Source of the DNA: Lachnospiraceae bacterium KM106-2
GTDB lineage: Bacteria; Bacillota; Clostridia; Lachnospirales; Lachnospiraceae
DNA: 64,000 nucleotides
Direction: 5' to 3'
Assembly: GCA_009731425.1 (NCBI GenBank)
Contig: AP018794.1
Span: 3,428,501 to 3,492,500 of the forward strand
The stretch's first letter is position 1. Every line of letters begins with the position of its first letter. The notes beneath the pieces are model-generated. The model saw nothing but the letters and a program-made list of their open reading frames with translations, was not told the DNA's origin and searched no databases. Shown piece by piece: positions 8,687 to 17,739 of this stretch. A program made the translations under genes and the position numbers.

Positions 8687-8727
8687 GCTAATTCCTCCTT
8701 TTTAAATGGTTAATTTTTACAATTGTT

Positions 8728-8756
8728 ATGATACATTACTGTAAATTTTATGTCAA
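8728..8756 (-). promoter_or_regulatory. Sigma-A-type promoter of the Tad operon
   Basis: On the minus strand: -35 TTGACA (8751-8756), 17-nt spacer, -10 TATCAT (8728-8733). The predicted start is about 8721, leaving a leader of about 35 nt that holds the AAGGAGG site of the prepilin peptidase gene. Confidence 0.7.
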
Positions 8757-8775
8757 CACAAATTTCAAAAAAATA

Positions 8776-9048
8776 TTATATGTATCTGAAATATGCCACT
8801 AAAAGATATAATGCTACCAATCCAGGTGTTCCGAGCACCGTTACCGTTAATACATTCCCACCATTCAATCCAACTACTAAATGGTAACCTAACATTCCAA
8901 TAACCATATTCACTACATAAATACTTGCAACTGCAAAAGCCACTCTTAAAATATAGCTTAAGAAAACTTCCATTTTATGAGTACAAAACGAAATAACTAA
9001 TGTGATAACCCCGATAATAACCATACCAATAAATATATACTGACTCAT
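8776..9048 (-). CDS. bofA: BofA-family pro-sigma-K processing inhibitor
   Basis: 90 residues with two or three hydrophobic helices. The C-terminal motif GLNGGNVLTVTVLGTPGL is the family signature (G-x-N-x-x-T-x-x-V-x-G-x-P-G). In sporulating Firmicutes BofA sits in the outer forespore membrane and holds back the SpoIVFB protease. The start has AGGAG about 7 nt upstream. In Bacillus bofA follows the DUF2508 gene yaaL; here the two genes are divergent neighbours, so the association is kept but the arrangement changed. Confidence 0.85.
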   Translation of the reverse strand: MSQYIFIGMVIIGVITLVISFCTHKMEVFLSYILRVAFAVASIYVVNMVIGMLGYHLVVGLNGGNVLTVTVLGTPGLVALYLLVAYFRYI

Positions 9049-9176
9049 ACTTCCTACTCCTTTTAAGCTTGTTTCTATATTTATATTATGAAAGAAATAA
9101 AATATTCTCTTATATATTACAGAATTATATTTAATTTTTTTCCATTCTTTTACATTTTTTTAGAATATAATTACGA

Positions 9177-9206
9177 ATCCTCGACTATAATATAATATAC
9201 GAGGAT
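9177..9206 (+). promoter_or_regulatory. Inverted repeat around AT-rich promoter-like core
   Basis: ATCCTCG (9177-9183) and CGAGGAT (9200-9206) flank a 16-nt core made only of TATAAT-like steps. It lies 38 nt upstream of the DUF2508 start, so the core could hold the -10 of that gene and the repeat an operator or a 5' hairpin. Function is inferred from position only. Confidence 0.35.
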
Positions 9207-9243
9207 ATTTATGGAAAACTGATTAGAAAGAAAGGTTGAGTAT

Positions 9244-9465
9244 ATGAGAAAAACTAAAAAAAATTCAAGTCGTGAACAAGAAAGTCTTTTATATGAGATT
9301 AAGAAAACTAAGCTTGCATTAGAAATCGCTAATTCTAACTTCGATAATAGCTTAGATCCTGACCTCATCGATAGCTACATCTTTGAAGTTAATGCTGTTC
9401 AGAAACGATATAAATTTTTATTAAGGCAGCTCAAAAACCTAGAATACGAAAATTTAGCCGTCTAA
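9244..9465 (+). CDS. DUF2508 (YaaL-like) small protein
   Basis: 73 residues, highly charged and helical, without membrane segments. It matches the DUF2508/YaaL pattern: an N-terminal E-x-L-x-x-E-I-x-x-T-K-x-x-L-E-x-A-x-x-x-F-D-x-x-x-D-P-D-L-I-D-type helix followed by a second helix (YIFEVNAVQKRYKFLLRQL). Function is unknown; homologues neighbour bofA and recR in Firmicutes. The start is supported by AGAAAGG upstream. It converges on the flagellar operon and shares the hairpin at 9467-9497. Confidence 0.8.
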   Translation: MRKTKKNSSREQESLLYEIKKTKLALEIANSNFDNSLDPDLIDSYIFEVNAVQKRYKFLLRQLKNLEYENLAV

Positions 9466-9466
9466 A

Positions 9467-9497
9467 AAAGCAGAAACCTTTTACAAGCTTCTGCTTT
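9467..9497 (-). terminator. Terminator after fliS
   Basis: AAAGCAGAA (9467-9475) pairs with TTCTGCTTT (9489-9497). On the minus strand the hairpin is followed by a run of T from 9464-9469, fitting the end of the flagellar operon. On the plus strand the T tract is poor. Confidence 0.75.
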
Positions 9498-9506
9498 ATA
9501 GATAAA

Positions 9507-9986
9507 CTAGGCTTTAAACCCTCTAAATGCATGATTAGGATCCATAGAAATTTCGTTTAGTACCCCTTTACCATACGTCAGACCGGCGTATACCTGTTGT
9601 GTATTCTGCATAAGAGGTTTAGATTTATCCTGCTTTGCTACTTCAATAAATGATTGATGCAAGGCTTGCATAATTTCTTTTGCTTCTTCTACATAATCTA
9701 TTTTCTTTTGAAACATACCATCAATAATCTTTTTATTGGCGTACGTATACAAACGATATAACTGGTTCGATATATCATATTCATGATTTAAACATCCTAA
9801 TAACTCGTTCATATATCTACTGGCATGCTTTAATGATCTTTCATATTGAGGCATATCATTTTTTTGATGTGCCTCAATTGCATCTGTTATATCTTGTAAT
9901 AACAATTCGTACATAATAACAATCAATTCGGTTCTATTTGCTTGCGTTATTCTAGCAGTATACACCTGCAATTGTTCATCCGTCAT
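9507..9986 (-). CDS. fliS: Flagellar export chaperone FliS
   Basis: 159 residues, somewhat longer than the usual 120-135 because of a C-terminal tail (ending NHAFRGFKA). The N-terminal signature (YTARITQANRTELIVIMYELLLQDI) is typical of FliS, and the four-helix-bundle pattern follows. FliS binds the C-terminal helix of flagellin in the cytoplasm and stops premature polymerisation. It lies 28 nt downstream of the flagellin gene, in the same operon, with a terminator just after it. Confidence 0.93.
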   Translation of the reverse strand: MTDEQLQVYTARITQANRTELIVIMYELLLQDITDAIEAHQKNDMPQYERSLKHASRYMNELLGCLNHEYDISNQLYRLYTYANKKIIDGMFQKKIDYVEEAKEIMQALHQSFIEVAKQDKSKPLMQNTQQVYAGLTYGKGVLNEISMDPNHAFRGFKA

Positions 9987-10014
9987 TTTTTATCCACCCT
10001 TTATTTAACTATCA

Positions 10015-11424
10015 TTAACCCTGTAATAATGATAATACGGTCTGAGGAAGCTCATTTGCCTGCGCAAGAACAGAAGATCCAGCTTGTACTAAAACTTGAT
10101 TCTGTGTATATTTAGTCATTTCCTTTGCCATATCTGTATCTGTAATTCTTGATAATGCTTCATCTAAGTTTAAACTTACAGTATCTAAGTTATTTACAGC
10201 ATGATCTAAACGATTTTGGTATGCACCAAGTTTTGCTCTGATATCTGTTACCTTTGAAATTGCATCATCAATTTTATTAATTGACTTTGTTGCAGATTTT
10301 TCAGTACATACATTTAGGTTCTCAAGACCTAATGTAGCACAATCTACTCTAGGAAGATTGATTTCTAAAGTTTGCTTATTCGCAGCTCCTACTTGTAATA
10401 CCAAGCTTCCTGCATCTAATACATTAAAATTAACAGTTCCAGTTCCTACATCACTCTTTACCTGTAATTGAATTTCAACGCCATTCAAATCTGTAATAGT
10501 AGCAATTCCACCATCCGTTTTTACAGTTGCTGTATCATCTAAAGGTGAATTTAAAGTAAGTTTTACATCCTTACCTGCTGCTGAGTTAGTTGTTGAAAGT
10601 CCTAATTTTGCTGCTAATGCTGCATTCTCTGTAGTAATACTTACACTTTCAGATGATCCATATTGTTTAGTCTCAAACTTTAATTTAGCTCCATCTGCTA
10701 ATGAAGTTTTAGAAGTACCATCTGTTGGATATACATCGATTCCCATAGAATCTCCAGCTAAACGAATTCTTTCATAAACTTCAGTCATTGTATCACCTTC
10801 ATTAATTGTGATCTGTTCACCATTAATTGTGATAACTCCTGCTTCAGTAGCTGAAATATTAGTCGCTGTATTTGTCAAAGTACCTCCTACTACTGCTGCC
10901 TTTTCCGGTGCTTGATTAACTTTGACAGAATATGCTCCTGCTTTAACTGCATCTGAAGTATAGGATACTTCAACACTTGCATTATTGGTGTATGTCTTAC
11001 GATCCAAACTACCATCTAATAAGGTCTTTGTATTAAATTCAGTAGATTCAGATACTCTTTGTATTTCGGAGTTTAGCTGATCGATCTCTTTTTGAATAGT
11101 TTCTCTATCTGATAATGTATAAGAACCATTTGCTGCCTGAACAGATAATTCTCTCATTCTCTGAAGCATTGAAGTTACTTCATTTAACGCACCCTCTGCA
11201 GTTTGAATAACAGAAATACCATCTGCAGAGTTTTGAGAAGCTTGATCTAAAGCTCTAATTTGTAATCTCATCTTTTTAGAGATTGCCATACCAGCACCAT
11301 CATCCGCTGCGCGATTAATCTTATATCCTGAAGATAATTTTTCGATATTCTTTTCCATTGCTGAATTATTTCTATTAAGAAGACTCGTTGCTTTTAATGC
11401 TGAAATATTATGATTAATTCTCAT
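10015..11424 (-). CDS. hag: Flagellin
   Basis: 469 residues. The N-terminal D0/D1 helices (MRINHNISALKATSLLNRNN, then SSGYKINRAADDGAGMAISKKM) and the C-terminal D1/D0 (ITDTDMAKEMTKYTQNQVLVQAGSSVLAQAN...LLQG) are fully conserved. The central part (about 150-350) is variable, Thr/Ala-rich and forms the exposed domains. Unusually, two cysteines (Cys362 and Cys373) sit 11 apart, just before the C-terminal D1 helix. The gene starts within the last 11 nt of the DUF6240-like gene and is followed by fliS, so assembly and chaperone genes are co-transcribed. The start has AAGGTGGAG upstream. Confidence 0.95.
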   Translation of the reverse strand: MRINHNISALKATSLLNRNNSAMEKNIEKLSSGYKINRAADDGAGMAISKKMRLQIRALDQASQNSADGISVIQTAEGALNEVTSMLQRMRELSVQAANGSYTLSDRETIQKEIDQLNSEIQRVSESTEFNTKTLLDGSLDRKTYTNNASVEVSYTSDAVKAGAYSVKVNQAPEKAAVVGGTLTNTATNISATEAGVITINGEQITINEGDTMTEVYERIRLAGDSMGIDVYPTDGTSKTSLADGAKLKFETKQYGSSESVSITTENAALAAKLGLSTTNSAAGKDVKLTLNSPLDDTATVKTDGGIATITDLNGVEIQLQVKSDVGTGTVNFNVLDAGSLVLQVGAANKQTLEINLPRVDCATLGLENLNVCTEKSATKSINKIDDAISKVTDIRAKLGAYQNRLDHAVNNLDTVSLNLDEALSRITDTDMAKEMTKYTQNQVLVQAGSSVLAQANELPQTVLSLLQG

Positions 11425-14400
11425 TATTCTCCACCTTTTCCTTTTCTATTTGCTTTAGTGATGTTAAAAATATCTTAGCCACTTGATAAAGTGTTTTCGT
11501 GCTTACTTTTTCATCATCATTTGTAGTGTTATATGTGATTTTCTTGTTTCTTACTGCTTGTTCTAAATTATAATCTAAATAATCAATCTCTAATCCACTA
11601 TTTTCTATAGCCTCTGTAACTGTATTTGATGACGCCTTTAATGCTTGTATACCTTCTTGATTATCACATAAGACAAGTGCTTTTAACTTGTCATTCTTAA
11701 CCATTGCATCAACTGAAACAGTACCTAAGTTAGGTAACTCTGTTTTCATCTCAACCTTACCAGACGATTCTGTTCCTCTGATAACTGATACTTTAACTGT
11801 CGAAATTTCATCTCCCACCTGAAGTGGCACTTCATAATATTCATTTCGGCTCAAATTGCCCATTAGATGAATATTTTGAGTAAATTGTTTTAACTGATCC
11901 AATGTTTCATAGGAAATATCCTCTTTTGAGATCATTTCTTCAATAGAATCTGATACCATCTGATCTAATGATGTAATCTGTTCCTTTGCACTTTCCTTAT
12001 CATCAAAAGACTCTGAAACCCTATTGATGAGTTCATCAAATTTTTCTTGATCTTTCACATTCTTTCTCAATCCTTGGAAAGTCTCTGCAGAATTAGTCAT
12101 TATTTGATCAACACTAATAAGATTATTTATTGTTACATCTTCACCATTACTAATAAGGAATTCTATATTCTGTGTAGATGCTTTATCCATTGCATCATTA
12201 AATGTCTCTAGTTGTTCTGTCGTATAATCATAGTCTTGATTATCATAATAAGCGATCATATCCTTAATTTTTTCAATTGGAAGTTGATACATATCAAGAT
12301 TAGACTCCTCACACTCTAGTTCCAACTGTTGAAGAGAGGAAGGATCCATATTTTCTAATAATTTACCAACTACAAATTGATTATATTGTACGGTGTCGCT
12401 CTCACTAAATCCATCTGCTATTTGATCACTAATACTATTGGTCTGTAATGATACTTTACCTGCAAAGGATTCATCTATTGATTGATCAATTCCTGAACCT
12501 TTTCTAATTCTTACTGCAGTTAATAAGTTATTTAGTGTTAACTCTTGATCAGACTGAACAACTGACCCAATTGCTGCTCCATCACTCTTTTGAACTTGAT
12601 GTAACAGACGATAAATACCAATATATGAATTCCTTTGTTCCTCTGTTAATTCCTTATTCTTATCTAGATTATAAAGATATTCACTAAACTTCTCATCCGT
12701 TAATAATGAATCATCACTTAATGAGTTTAATTTTTGATTTAATTCATCAATTGACATAGATAGTGGATTTACCTGCTCCTTAATCATTTTTACAACTACT
12801 GCTGGATTCATCTTATTGAGCATATTATTAACTTTAGCGTCATATTCTTTCATACTTGTAATAGATTCTTCATTTATCTCCATTTCATTGTATCCTAAGA
12901 TACGTACCGCTCTACGATTATCTTCCGTTAATTCCATATTTGCATTTTCTAAGATATCATCTACATTACGGAATGCCTTTTGAATAGAATCTCCCATATC
13001 CTGTCTTGGTTTGGTCATAAGTGTTTCATAACGCTCGTTCATAGCATTAAATGCATCACTCGCTCTTTTACCATCCGCATATAATGACACCATAGTCATT
13101 TCATCTTTATTTGATAAAGATTCTCCTAAAATGACACAAGGTGCATTCATTAATCCTTGATATGTTTCTACCGTATCTCTTAATGTCGAAACTGTATCCT
13201 CTGTACCAACTACATTCTGATCTTCCAATAAGCCTTTGTAGTATGAGTTCTCCAACTCTTTCAGGTGATTTACAACTTCCTCTAACTCACAGGTATTCAC
13301 TTGAATTCCCTGTTTCATTAATTTATACGCATTTTCAACTGTAAGCTGTAATCTTACTTCTTCTAATTGTCTATGTGCAGTAATTGCCTCTATTGATGTA
13401 TCCTCGAATAACGCTCCTGTCTGAGAAGCATTCTCGGCGCTTGTTAAGTTTTCAATTGTAACTGGTTGATTTTGTCCAACTACTTGATCAACAGCTTGGT
13501 CTGTAATCCTCGCAACATCCTGAACAATTTGAATTGCATCTTCAAGATAATGATTTCCTAATACAACATCTACTGGATTCTGACCTTCACTCATTCCTTC
13601 AATGATCTGATCCATCATGTCATTAGAAGAATAATTTTCTTGAATTTGATTAATTTGTTCTAACTGTAATAATGTCTCTTCTGTAACTGGTAATCCTTTC
13701 GATAACAACCACTTTGCTTGACTTAATGTCGTCTCATTAACCTCTAAGCCTGCACTTGTGATTATCCCTTCAATCTGGCTTTGAATATTGGAAAAATCGG
13801 ATTCCGTTACTCCCACGTTAGGTGATACCTGTCCACTGTAAACAGCTTTATAAATATTTGAAATCGACAAGCTCTCTTGATTATTAATTAAGTTGGCCGA
13901 GGAATTATCATTTAACTTTAAAATACTCTGCGATAATTCCATTGCTAAAGCAATTCGTTGGATATTCTCATCTGTCACTGGAAGATTAGATTCTTCTAGT
14001 TTCTTCGCAATCTCCTCTTCTTTCACAGTATCTGTCTTCGCATCATTACTTAAATCTTCAACCTGTGATCTTTGAATTTGCTTTTTATCAATTTGGCTTT
14101 GAAGCTGCTTATCATTGAATTTTCGTCTTTCTTTTACATGTTCAATAGTCTTTTCTAACTGATCTGAGCTATATTCTGAGTAATCTCCATCTTGTTTGTT
14201 CAACTCTGAAATATCATCACCGGTCACTGTTTTCGATAAATCATTAAGCTGCTTTTTAATTGTCTTAGCAACTTTTGTCACATCTTGTTTCTCTGATGTA
14301 TCTTTTGCTAAGAAAATAGTACGTTCAGACTCTACTGTAGTACAATAAATGCCTTTGGATTCATTATTTGTACTATTTTCAATTTCCTTTAGTACAATAC

Positions 14401-14641
14401 TCTTATTCGACACTTCCTTGATTTGAAACTCTTTGATATCGCCTTCCTTGGCATCTGGTACTGTAGACCTTGGTACTTGAACTTCACGGTCACTAAAGGA
14501 GATTGAAACCAAATCTGATACATTTGTAATAACTCCTTGGATAACCTCTCCTTCTTGGCGTAGTTCTTGACTTTGCAATGAATTTTGCTCATCCGAAGAA
14601 GTTACAACTAAGTTATCTACTCCTGCATTTGATATTTTCAT
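11414..14641 (-). CDS. Giant DUF6240/FliK-like flagellar protein
   Basis: 1075 residues, acidic, without signal peptide or membrane segment. The N-terminal part (about 28-88, GEVIQGVITNVSDLVSISF...) looks like the small beta domain that begins many FliK/hook-length proteins. The middle (about 190-900) consists of helical repeats with the recurring pattern G-x-x-V-T-x-E-x-L/I (for example around GLPVTEETLLQL, GIQVNTCELEEV, NMELTEDNRRAV, GEDVTINNLISV). The C-terminal part (about 925-1025; VPLQVGDEISTVKVSVIRG, then VSVDAMVKNDKLKALVLCDN) matches the layout of a FliK C-terminal domain. I read it as the DUF6240 family seen in Lachnospiraceae flagellar loci. A role in hook length or flagellin export is inferred from this similarity and from its overlap with flagellin. 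The ORF starts with ATG; no convincing sigma-D promoter was identified upstream. Confidence 0.6.
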   Translation of the reverse strand: MKISNAGVDNLVVTSSDEQNSLQSQELRQEGEVIQGVITNVSDLVSISFSDREVQVPRSTVPDAKEGDIKEFQIKEVSNKSIVLKEIENSTNNESKGIYCTTVESERTIFLAKDTSEKQDVTKVAKTIKKQLNDLSKTVTGDDISELNKQDGDYSEYSSDQLEKTIEHVKERRKFNDKQLQSQIDKKQIQRSQVEDLSNDAKTDTVKEEEIAKKLEESNLPVTDENIQRIALAMELSQSILKLNDNSSANLINNQESLSISNIYKAVYSGQVSPNVGVTESDFSNIQSQIEGIITSAGLEVNETTLSQAKWLLSKGLPVTEETLLQLEQINQIQENYSSNDMMDQIIEGMSEGQNPVDVVLGNHYLEDAIQIVQDVARITDQAVDQVVGQNQPVTIENLTSAENASQTGALFEDTSIEAITAHRQLEEVRLQLTVENAYKLMKQGIQVNTCELEEVVNHLKELENSYYKGLLEDQNVVGTEDTVSTLRDTVETYQGLMNAPCVILGESLSNKDEMTMVSLYADGKRASDAFNAMNERYETLMTKPRQDMGDSIQKAFRNVDDILENANMELTEDNRRAVRILGYNEMEINEESITSMKEYDAKVNNMLNKMNPAVVVKMIKEQVNPLSMSIDELNQKLNSLSDDSLLTDEKFSEYLYNLDKNKELTEEQRNSYIGIYRLLHQVQKSDGAAIGSVVQSDQELTLNNLLTAVRIRKGSGIDQSIDESFAGKVSLQTNSISDQIADGFSESDTVQYNQFVVGKLLENMDPSSLQQLELECEESNLDMYQLPIEKIKDMIAYYDNQDYDYTTEQLETFNDAMDKASTQNIEFLISNGEDVTINNLISVDQIMTNSAETFQGLRKNVKDQEKFDELINRVSESFDDKESAKEQITSLDQMVSDSIEEMISKEDISYETLDQLKQFTQNIHLMGNLSRNEYYEVPLQVGDEISTVKVSVIRGTESSGKVEMKTELPNLGTVSVDAMVKNDKLKALVLCDNQEGIQALKASSNTVTEAIENSGLEIDYLDYNLEQAVRNKKITYNTTNDDEKVSTKTLYQVAKIFLTSLKQIEKEKVENNEN

Positions 14642-14714
14642 ATGATTTCACACTCTCTTTATCTTTTATTCTATATATTTTTCGGTTAAACAAAGGAAAA
14701 TCATTAGACAAAAA

Positions 14715-14743
14715 TTGACCATTTGTTAATTTCATCTTATAAT
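14715..14743 (+). promoter_or_regulatory. Sigma-A promoter of dtd
   Basis: TTGACC (14715-14720), 17-nt spacer, TATAAT (14738-14743); the start codon of dtd lies 27 nt further on with AAGAAAGGAAG in between. Confidence 0.75.
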
Positions 14744-14770
14744 CAAGAAAACTAAGAAAGGAAGAATTCC

Positions 14771-15214
14771 ATGAAATTAGTAATTCAACGAGTAACACAT
14801 GCTTCTGTTACAGTAGAAAATAAGTGTATCGGTAAAATAGAAAAAGGACTATTAGTTCTTGTTGGTATTGGACATGATGATACAAAAGAAACAGTAAAAA
14901 AATATGTAGATAAAATGATTAAACTGAGAATCTTTGCAGATGAAAATGACAAAACAAATCTTTCTCTTAAAGACGTAAATGGATCGTTATTAGTTGTATC
15001 CCAATTCACTCTCTATGCAGACTGCAAAAAGGGAAACCGACCTAACTTTCAAAATGCTGCCGCACCTCAAATTGCCAATGAGCTTTACGAGTATTTTGTT
15101 GCTCTTTGTAAAGAAGAAAACCTTTCTGTTGAAACTGGTGAGTTTGGTGCTGATATGAAAATTGATCTATGCAATGATGGACCATTTACAATTGTCTTAG
15201 ATAACCTTTTGTAA
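14771..15214 (+). CDS. dtd: D-aminoacyl-tRNA deacylase
   Basis: 147 residues, the normal length. DTD hydrolyses D-amino acids (and glycine mischarged on tRNA-Ala) from tRNA, and acts as a homodimer. The two active-site motifs are visible: SQFTLYAD (about residues 77-84) and near the C-terminus N-D-G-P-F-T, where the usual Gly-cisPro pair is followed by Phe instead of Val. N-terminal [16 protein letters not shown] is classic. It stands alone, divergent from the flagellar operon, with its own promoter, and ends before a shared hairpin with glgB. Confidence 0.95.
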   Translation: MKLVIQRVTHASVTVENKCIGKIEKGLLVLVGIGHDDTKETVKKYVDKMIKLRIFADENDKTNLSLKDVNGSLLVVSQFTLYADCKKGNRPNFQNAAAPQIANELYEYFVALCKEENLSVETGEFGADMKIDLCNDGPFTIVLDNLL

Positions 15215-15241
15215 AATACTTATCATTTTTTAGCCGAAAAA

Positions 15242-15290
15242 AATAAGACTAATCGATAATGCAAATTTGCACGTTTCAATTAGTCTTATT
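15242..15290 (-). terminator. Bidirectional terminator between dtd and glgB
   Basis: AATAAGACTAAT (15242-15253) pairs with ATTAGTCTTATT (15279-15290). The loop contains an inner palindrome (GCAAATTTGC). On the minus strand it is followed by seven T residues, so it is mainly the glgB terminator; it also serves dtd with a weaker T tract. Confidence 0.8.
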
Positions 15291-15400
15291 CTCTATAGTT
15301 TTTGCTCTCTACGTTCCCCAACGCATTTGGTACAATATACCTTCATCAGATACTAACGACCTATTACATTGTAACAAGCGCTGTTGAAAATGTCAATATT

Positions 15401-17680
15401 TCATTGTCTCTTTTTCTCTTTTTTAGACACTTTTACTACTTTGTCTTCCTTATTTTTACTATCCTTGTAATCATATTTAAAAATCAACACTGATAGTCCA
15501 GGTAAATCAAATGATAGACTATATTCACGTCCATTTGACTCTTGTTGAACTGCCTTTAATGGCTTTTTATTGACTTTTCCTGATCCACCGTACTCATATG
15601 CATCTGAATTAAGAATCTCCGTATATTCACCTTCACATGGAACTCCAACCACGTAATCCTTCCTCTCCACTGGCGTAAAATTAAAAATAAATAAAAGCTG
15701 ATTTTTAGTTTCTTTTCCACGTCTAACAAACGCTAATGTACTTCTTTCTGCATCAGAACAATTCATCCACTCAAATCCTATAGGATCATAATCATTATAA
15801 TAAAATGCTGAATATTCTTGATAAATATGATTTAATCGCTTAACAAAATCCTTCATCTGTCTATTTCGATCCTCACCAAGTAAGTTCCAGTCTAATTCTC
15901 TTGCTTCGCTCCATTCTCTCCACTGAGCGAACTCCTGACCCATAAATAATAACTTTTTGCCTGGATGACCATACATAAATCCATATAAGGTACGTAAGTT
16001 AGCAAATTTATCATTATACTCTCCTGGCATTTTATTAATCATCGATCCCTTACCATGTACTACTTCATCATGAGAAAATACTTGAACGAAATTCTCACTA
16101 TATGCATACATCATTCCGAATGTAAGGCGATTGTGATTATTTTTTCTAAAATAAGGATCTAATTTTATGTACTCTAAAATATCATTCATCCATCCCATAT
16201 TCCATTTGAATACGAAACCTAAACCATCTAACTCGACAGGTGCGGTAACTCCTGCCCATGCAGTTGACTCTTCAGCTATCATAAGGGCTCCTGGATCTCT
16301 TTCCTCCAATACCTTATTCATTTGTTGTAAGAAATCGATGACCTCTAAATTCTCATTTCCACCAAATTCATTAGGTAACCATTCTCCATCTTGTTTACCA
16401 TAATCTAGATACAACATAGATGCTACTGCATCAACACGAAGTCCATCAACATGATATTTCTCAATCCAGAACAAAGCATTTGCTAAAAGGAAGTTCTTTA
16501 CTTCATTTTTACCATAATCAAAGATATATGTTCCCCAGTGAGGATGTTCTCCTCTTCTTGGATCACTATGTTCATATAAAGGTGCTCCATCAAATCTAGC
16601 CAATCCATATGCATCCTTAGGGAAATGTGCTGGCACCCAGTCAAGAATTACATTAATGCCTCTACTATGCATATAGTTTATAAAATACATAAAGTCTTCT
16701 GGTGTTCCATAACGTCTTGTTGGTGCATAGTATCCTGTTACCTGATACCCCCATGAACCGTCAAAAGGATGTTCCGCAATTCCCATTAATTCGATATGTG
16801 TATATCCCATATCAACAACATAATCAGCTAATTCATGAGCCATTTCTCTGTAATTATAAAATCCATCTTCCGTTCCGTCTTGTTTCTTTCTCCAAGATCC
16901 AATATGAACCTCATAAATTGACATTGCCTCTCTTCGACACGCTAAACGGTCTTCTTGCTTTCTTGCTTTCATCCAAGCTTGATCATTCCATTTATAGTGA
17001 TTAATATCGACAACTTGTGATGCATTATTTGGTCGAAGTTCGCACATATTTCCATAAGGATCTGTCTTATATAAGATATCACCTTCTCTTGTCATAATTT
17101 GATATTTATAAACTGCCCCTGCCTCGAGACCAGGAATAAATAATTCATAAATACCGGATACGCCAAGAATTCTCATAGGGTATAATCTTCCGTCCCATAA
17201 ATTAAAATTACCAACAACACTTACTCTTCTAGCGTCAGGAGCCCACACAGCAAAATAAATTCCTTTTACACCATCTAGCGTGATTGGATGTGCTCCTAGC
17301 TTTTCATATATATCATAGTGCTTTCCCTCACCAAACAAATGCATATCCATCTCTGTAATATATGGCTCAAATGAATAAGGATCACTCATATTAATTACGG
17401 TTCCATCTGGATATCTAATTTCCAGTACATATGATTTCATTGATCCATGTTCGATAAATACTCCGAAAAAACCACTATTATCTTTCTGCTCTAATATATA
17501 TTCCTTTTTCCCTCGTCTACTTCTTGCTTTTACTGAAACTGCATTAGGTCTAAACGCTGTAATAATCTGTCCACTTTCAACATTATGTAATCCTAAAAGC
17601 TTATGAGGACAATTATTTTTTCCATTGATTAGTTCCTCATATTGAATCTCATTCACCCATTTTTCTACTTGTTCTTGCAT
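15401..17680 (-). CDS. glgB: 1,4-alpha-glucan branching enzyme
   Basis: 759 residues. GlgB makes alpha-1,6 branches in glycogen. It has an N-terminal CBM48-type region with the HPHKLLGLHNVE-like start and KGIYFAVWAPDARRVSVVGNFNLWDG signature (about 120-160). The GH13 catalytic domain follows, with GLRVDAVASMLYLDYG (nucleophile Asp), MIAEESTAW (acid Glu) and FSHDEVVHGKGSM. A C-terminal beta domain ends in a Lys/Glu-rich tail of about 20 residues (DYKDSKNKEDKVVKVSKKEK) that is not part of the fold. GGAGG upstream supports the ATG. It is the last gene of the tetR-GH13-glgB operon, 59 nt after the amylase-like gene. No glgC/glgA/glgP are in the window. Confidence 0.95.
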   Translation of the reverse strand: MQEQVEKWVNEIQYEELINGKNNCPHKLLGLHNVESGQIITAFRPNAVSVKARSRRGKKEYILEQKDNSGFFGVFIEHGSMKSYVLEIRYPDGTVINMSDPYSFEPYITEMDMHLFGEGKHYDIYEKLGAHPITLDGVKGIYFAVWAPDARRVSVVGNFNLWDGRLYPMRILGVSGIYELFIPGLEAGAVYKYQIMTREGDILYKTDPYGNMCELRPNNASQVVDINHYKWNDQAWMKARKQEDRLACRREAMSIYEVHIGSWRKKQDGTEDGFYNYREMAHELADYVVDMGYTHIELMGIAEHPFDGSWGYQVTGYYAPTRRYGTPEDFMYFINYMHSRGINVILDWVPAHFPKDAYGLARFDGAPLYEHSDPRRGEHPHWGTYIFDYGKNEVKNFLLANALFWIEKYHVDGLRVDAVASMLYLDYGKQDGEWLPNEFGGNENLEVIDFLQQMNKVLEERDPGALMIAEESTAWAGVTAPVELDGLGFVFKWNMGWMNDILEYIKLDPYFRKNNHNRLTFGMMYAYSENFVQVFSHDEVVHGKGSMINKMPGEYNDKFANLRTLYGFMYGHPGKKLLFMGQEFAQWREWSEARELDWNLLGEDRNRQMKDFVKRLNHIYQEYSAFYYNDYDPIGFEWMNCSDAERSTLAFVRRGKETKNQLLFIFNFTPVERKDYVVGVPCEGEYTEILNSDAYEYGGSGKVNKKPLKAVQQESNGREYSLSFDLPGLSVLIFKYDYKDSKNKEDKVVKVSKKEKKRQ

Positions 17681-17739
17681 GTAAATCCTCCTACCATTTC
17701 AATTGTCTTTGCAAATTATTTATGAATCTATTTTCGTCT

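Noticed and set aside
14642..14714. Sigma-D type promoter for the flagellar operon
   Set aside because: A CCGAAAAAT-like box is present on the minus strand, but no TAAA box at the right spacing; not reported as a feature.
15302..15493. 63-codon plus-strand ORF beyond dtd
   Set aside because: It runs antisense into the 3' end of glgB, with no ribosome site and phenylalanine-rich composition typical of antisense frames.
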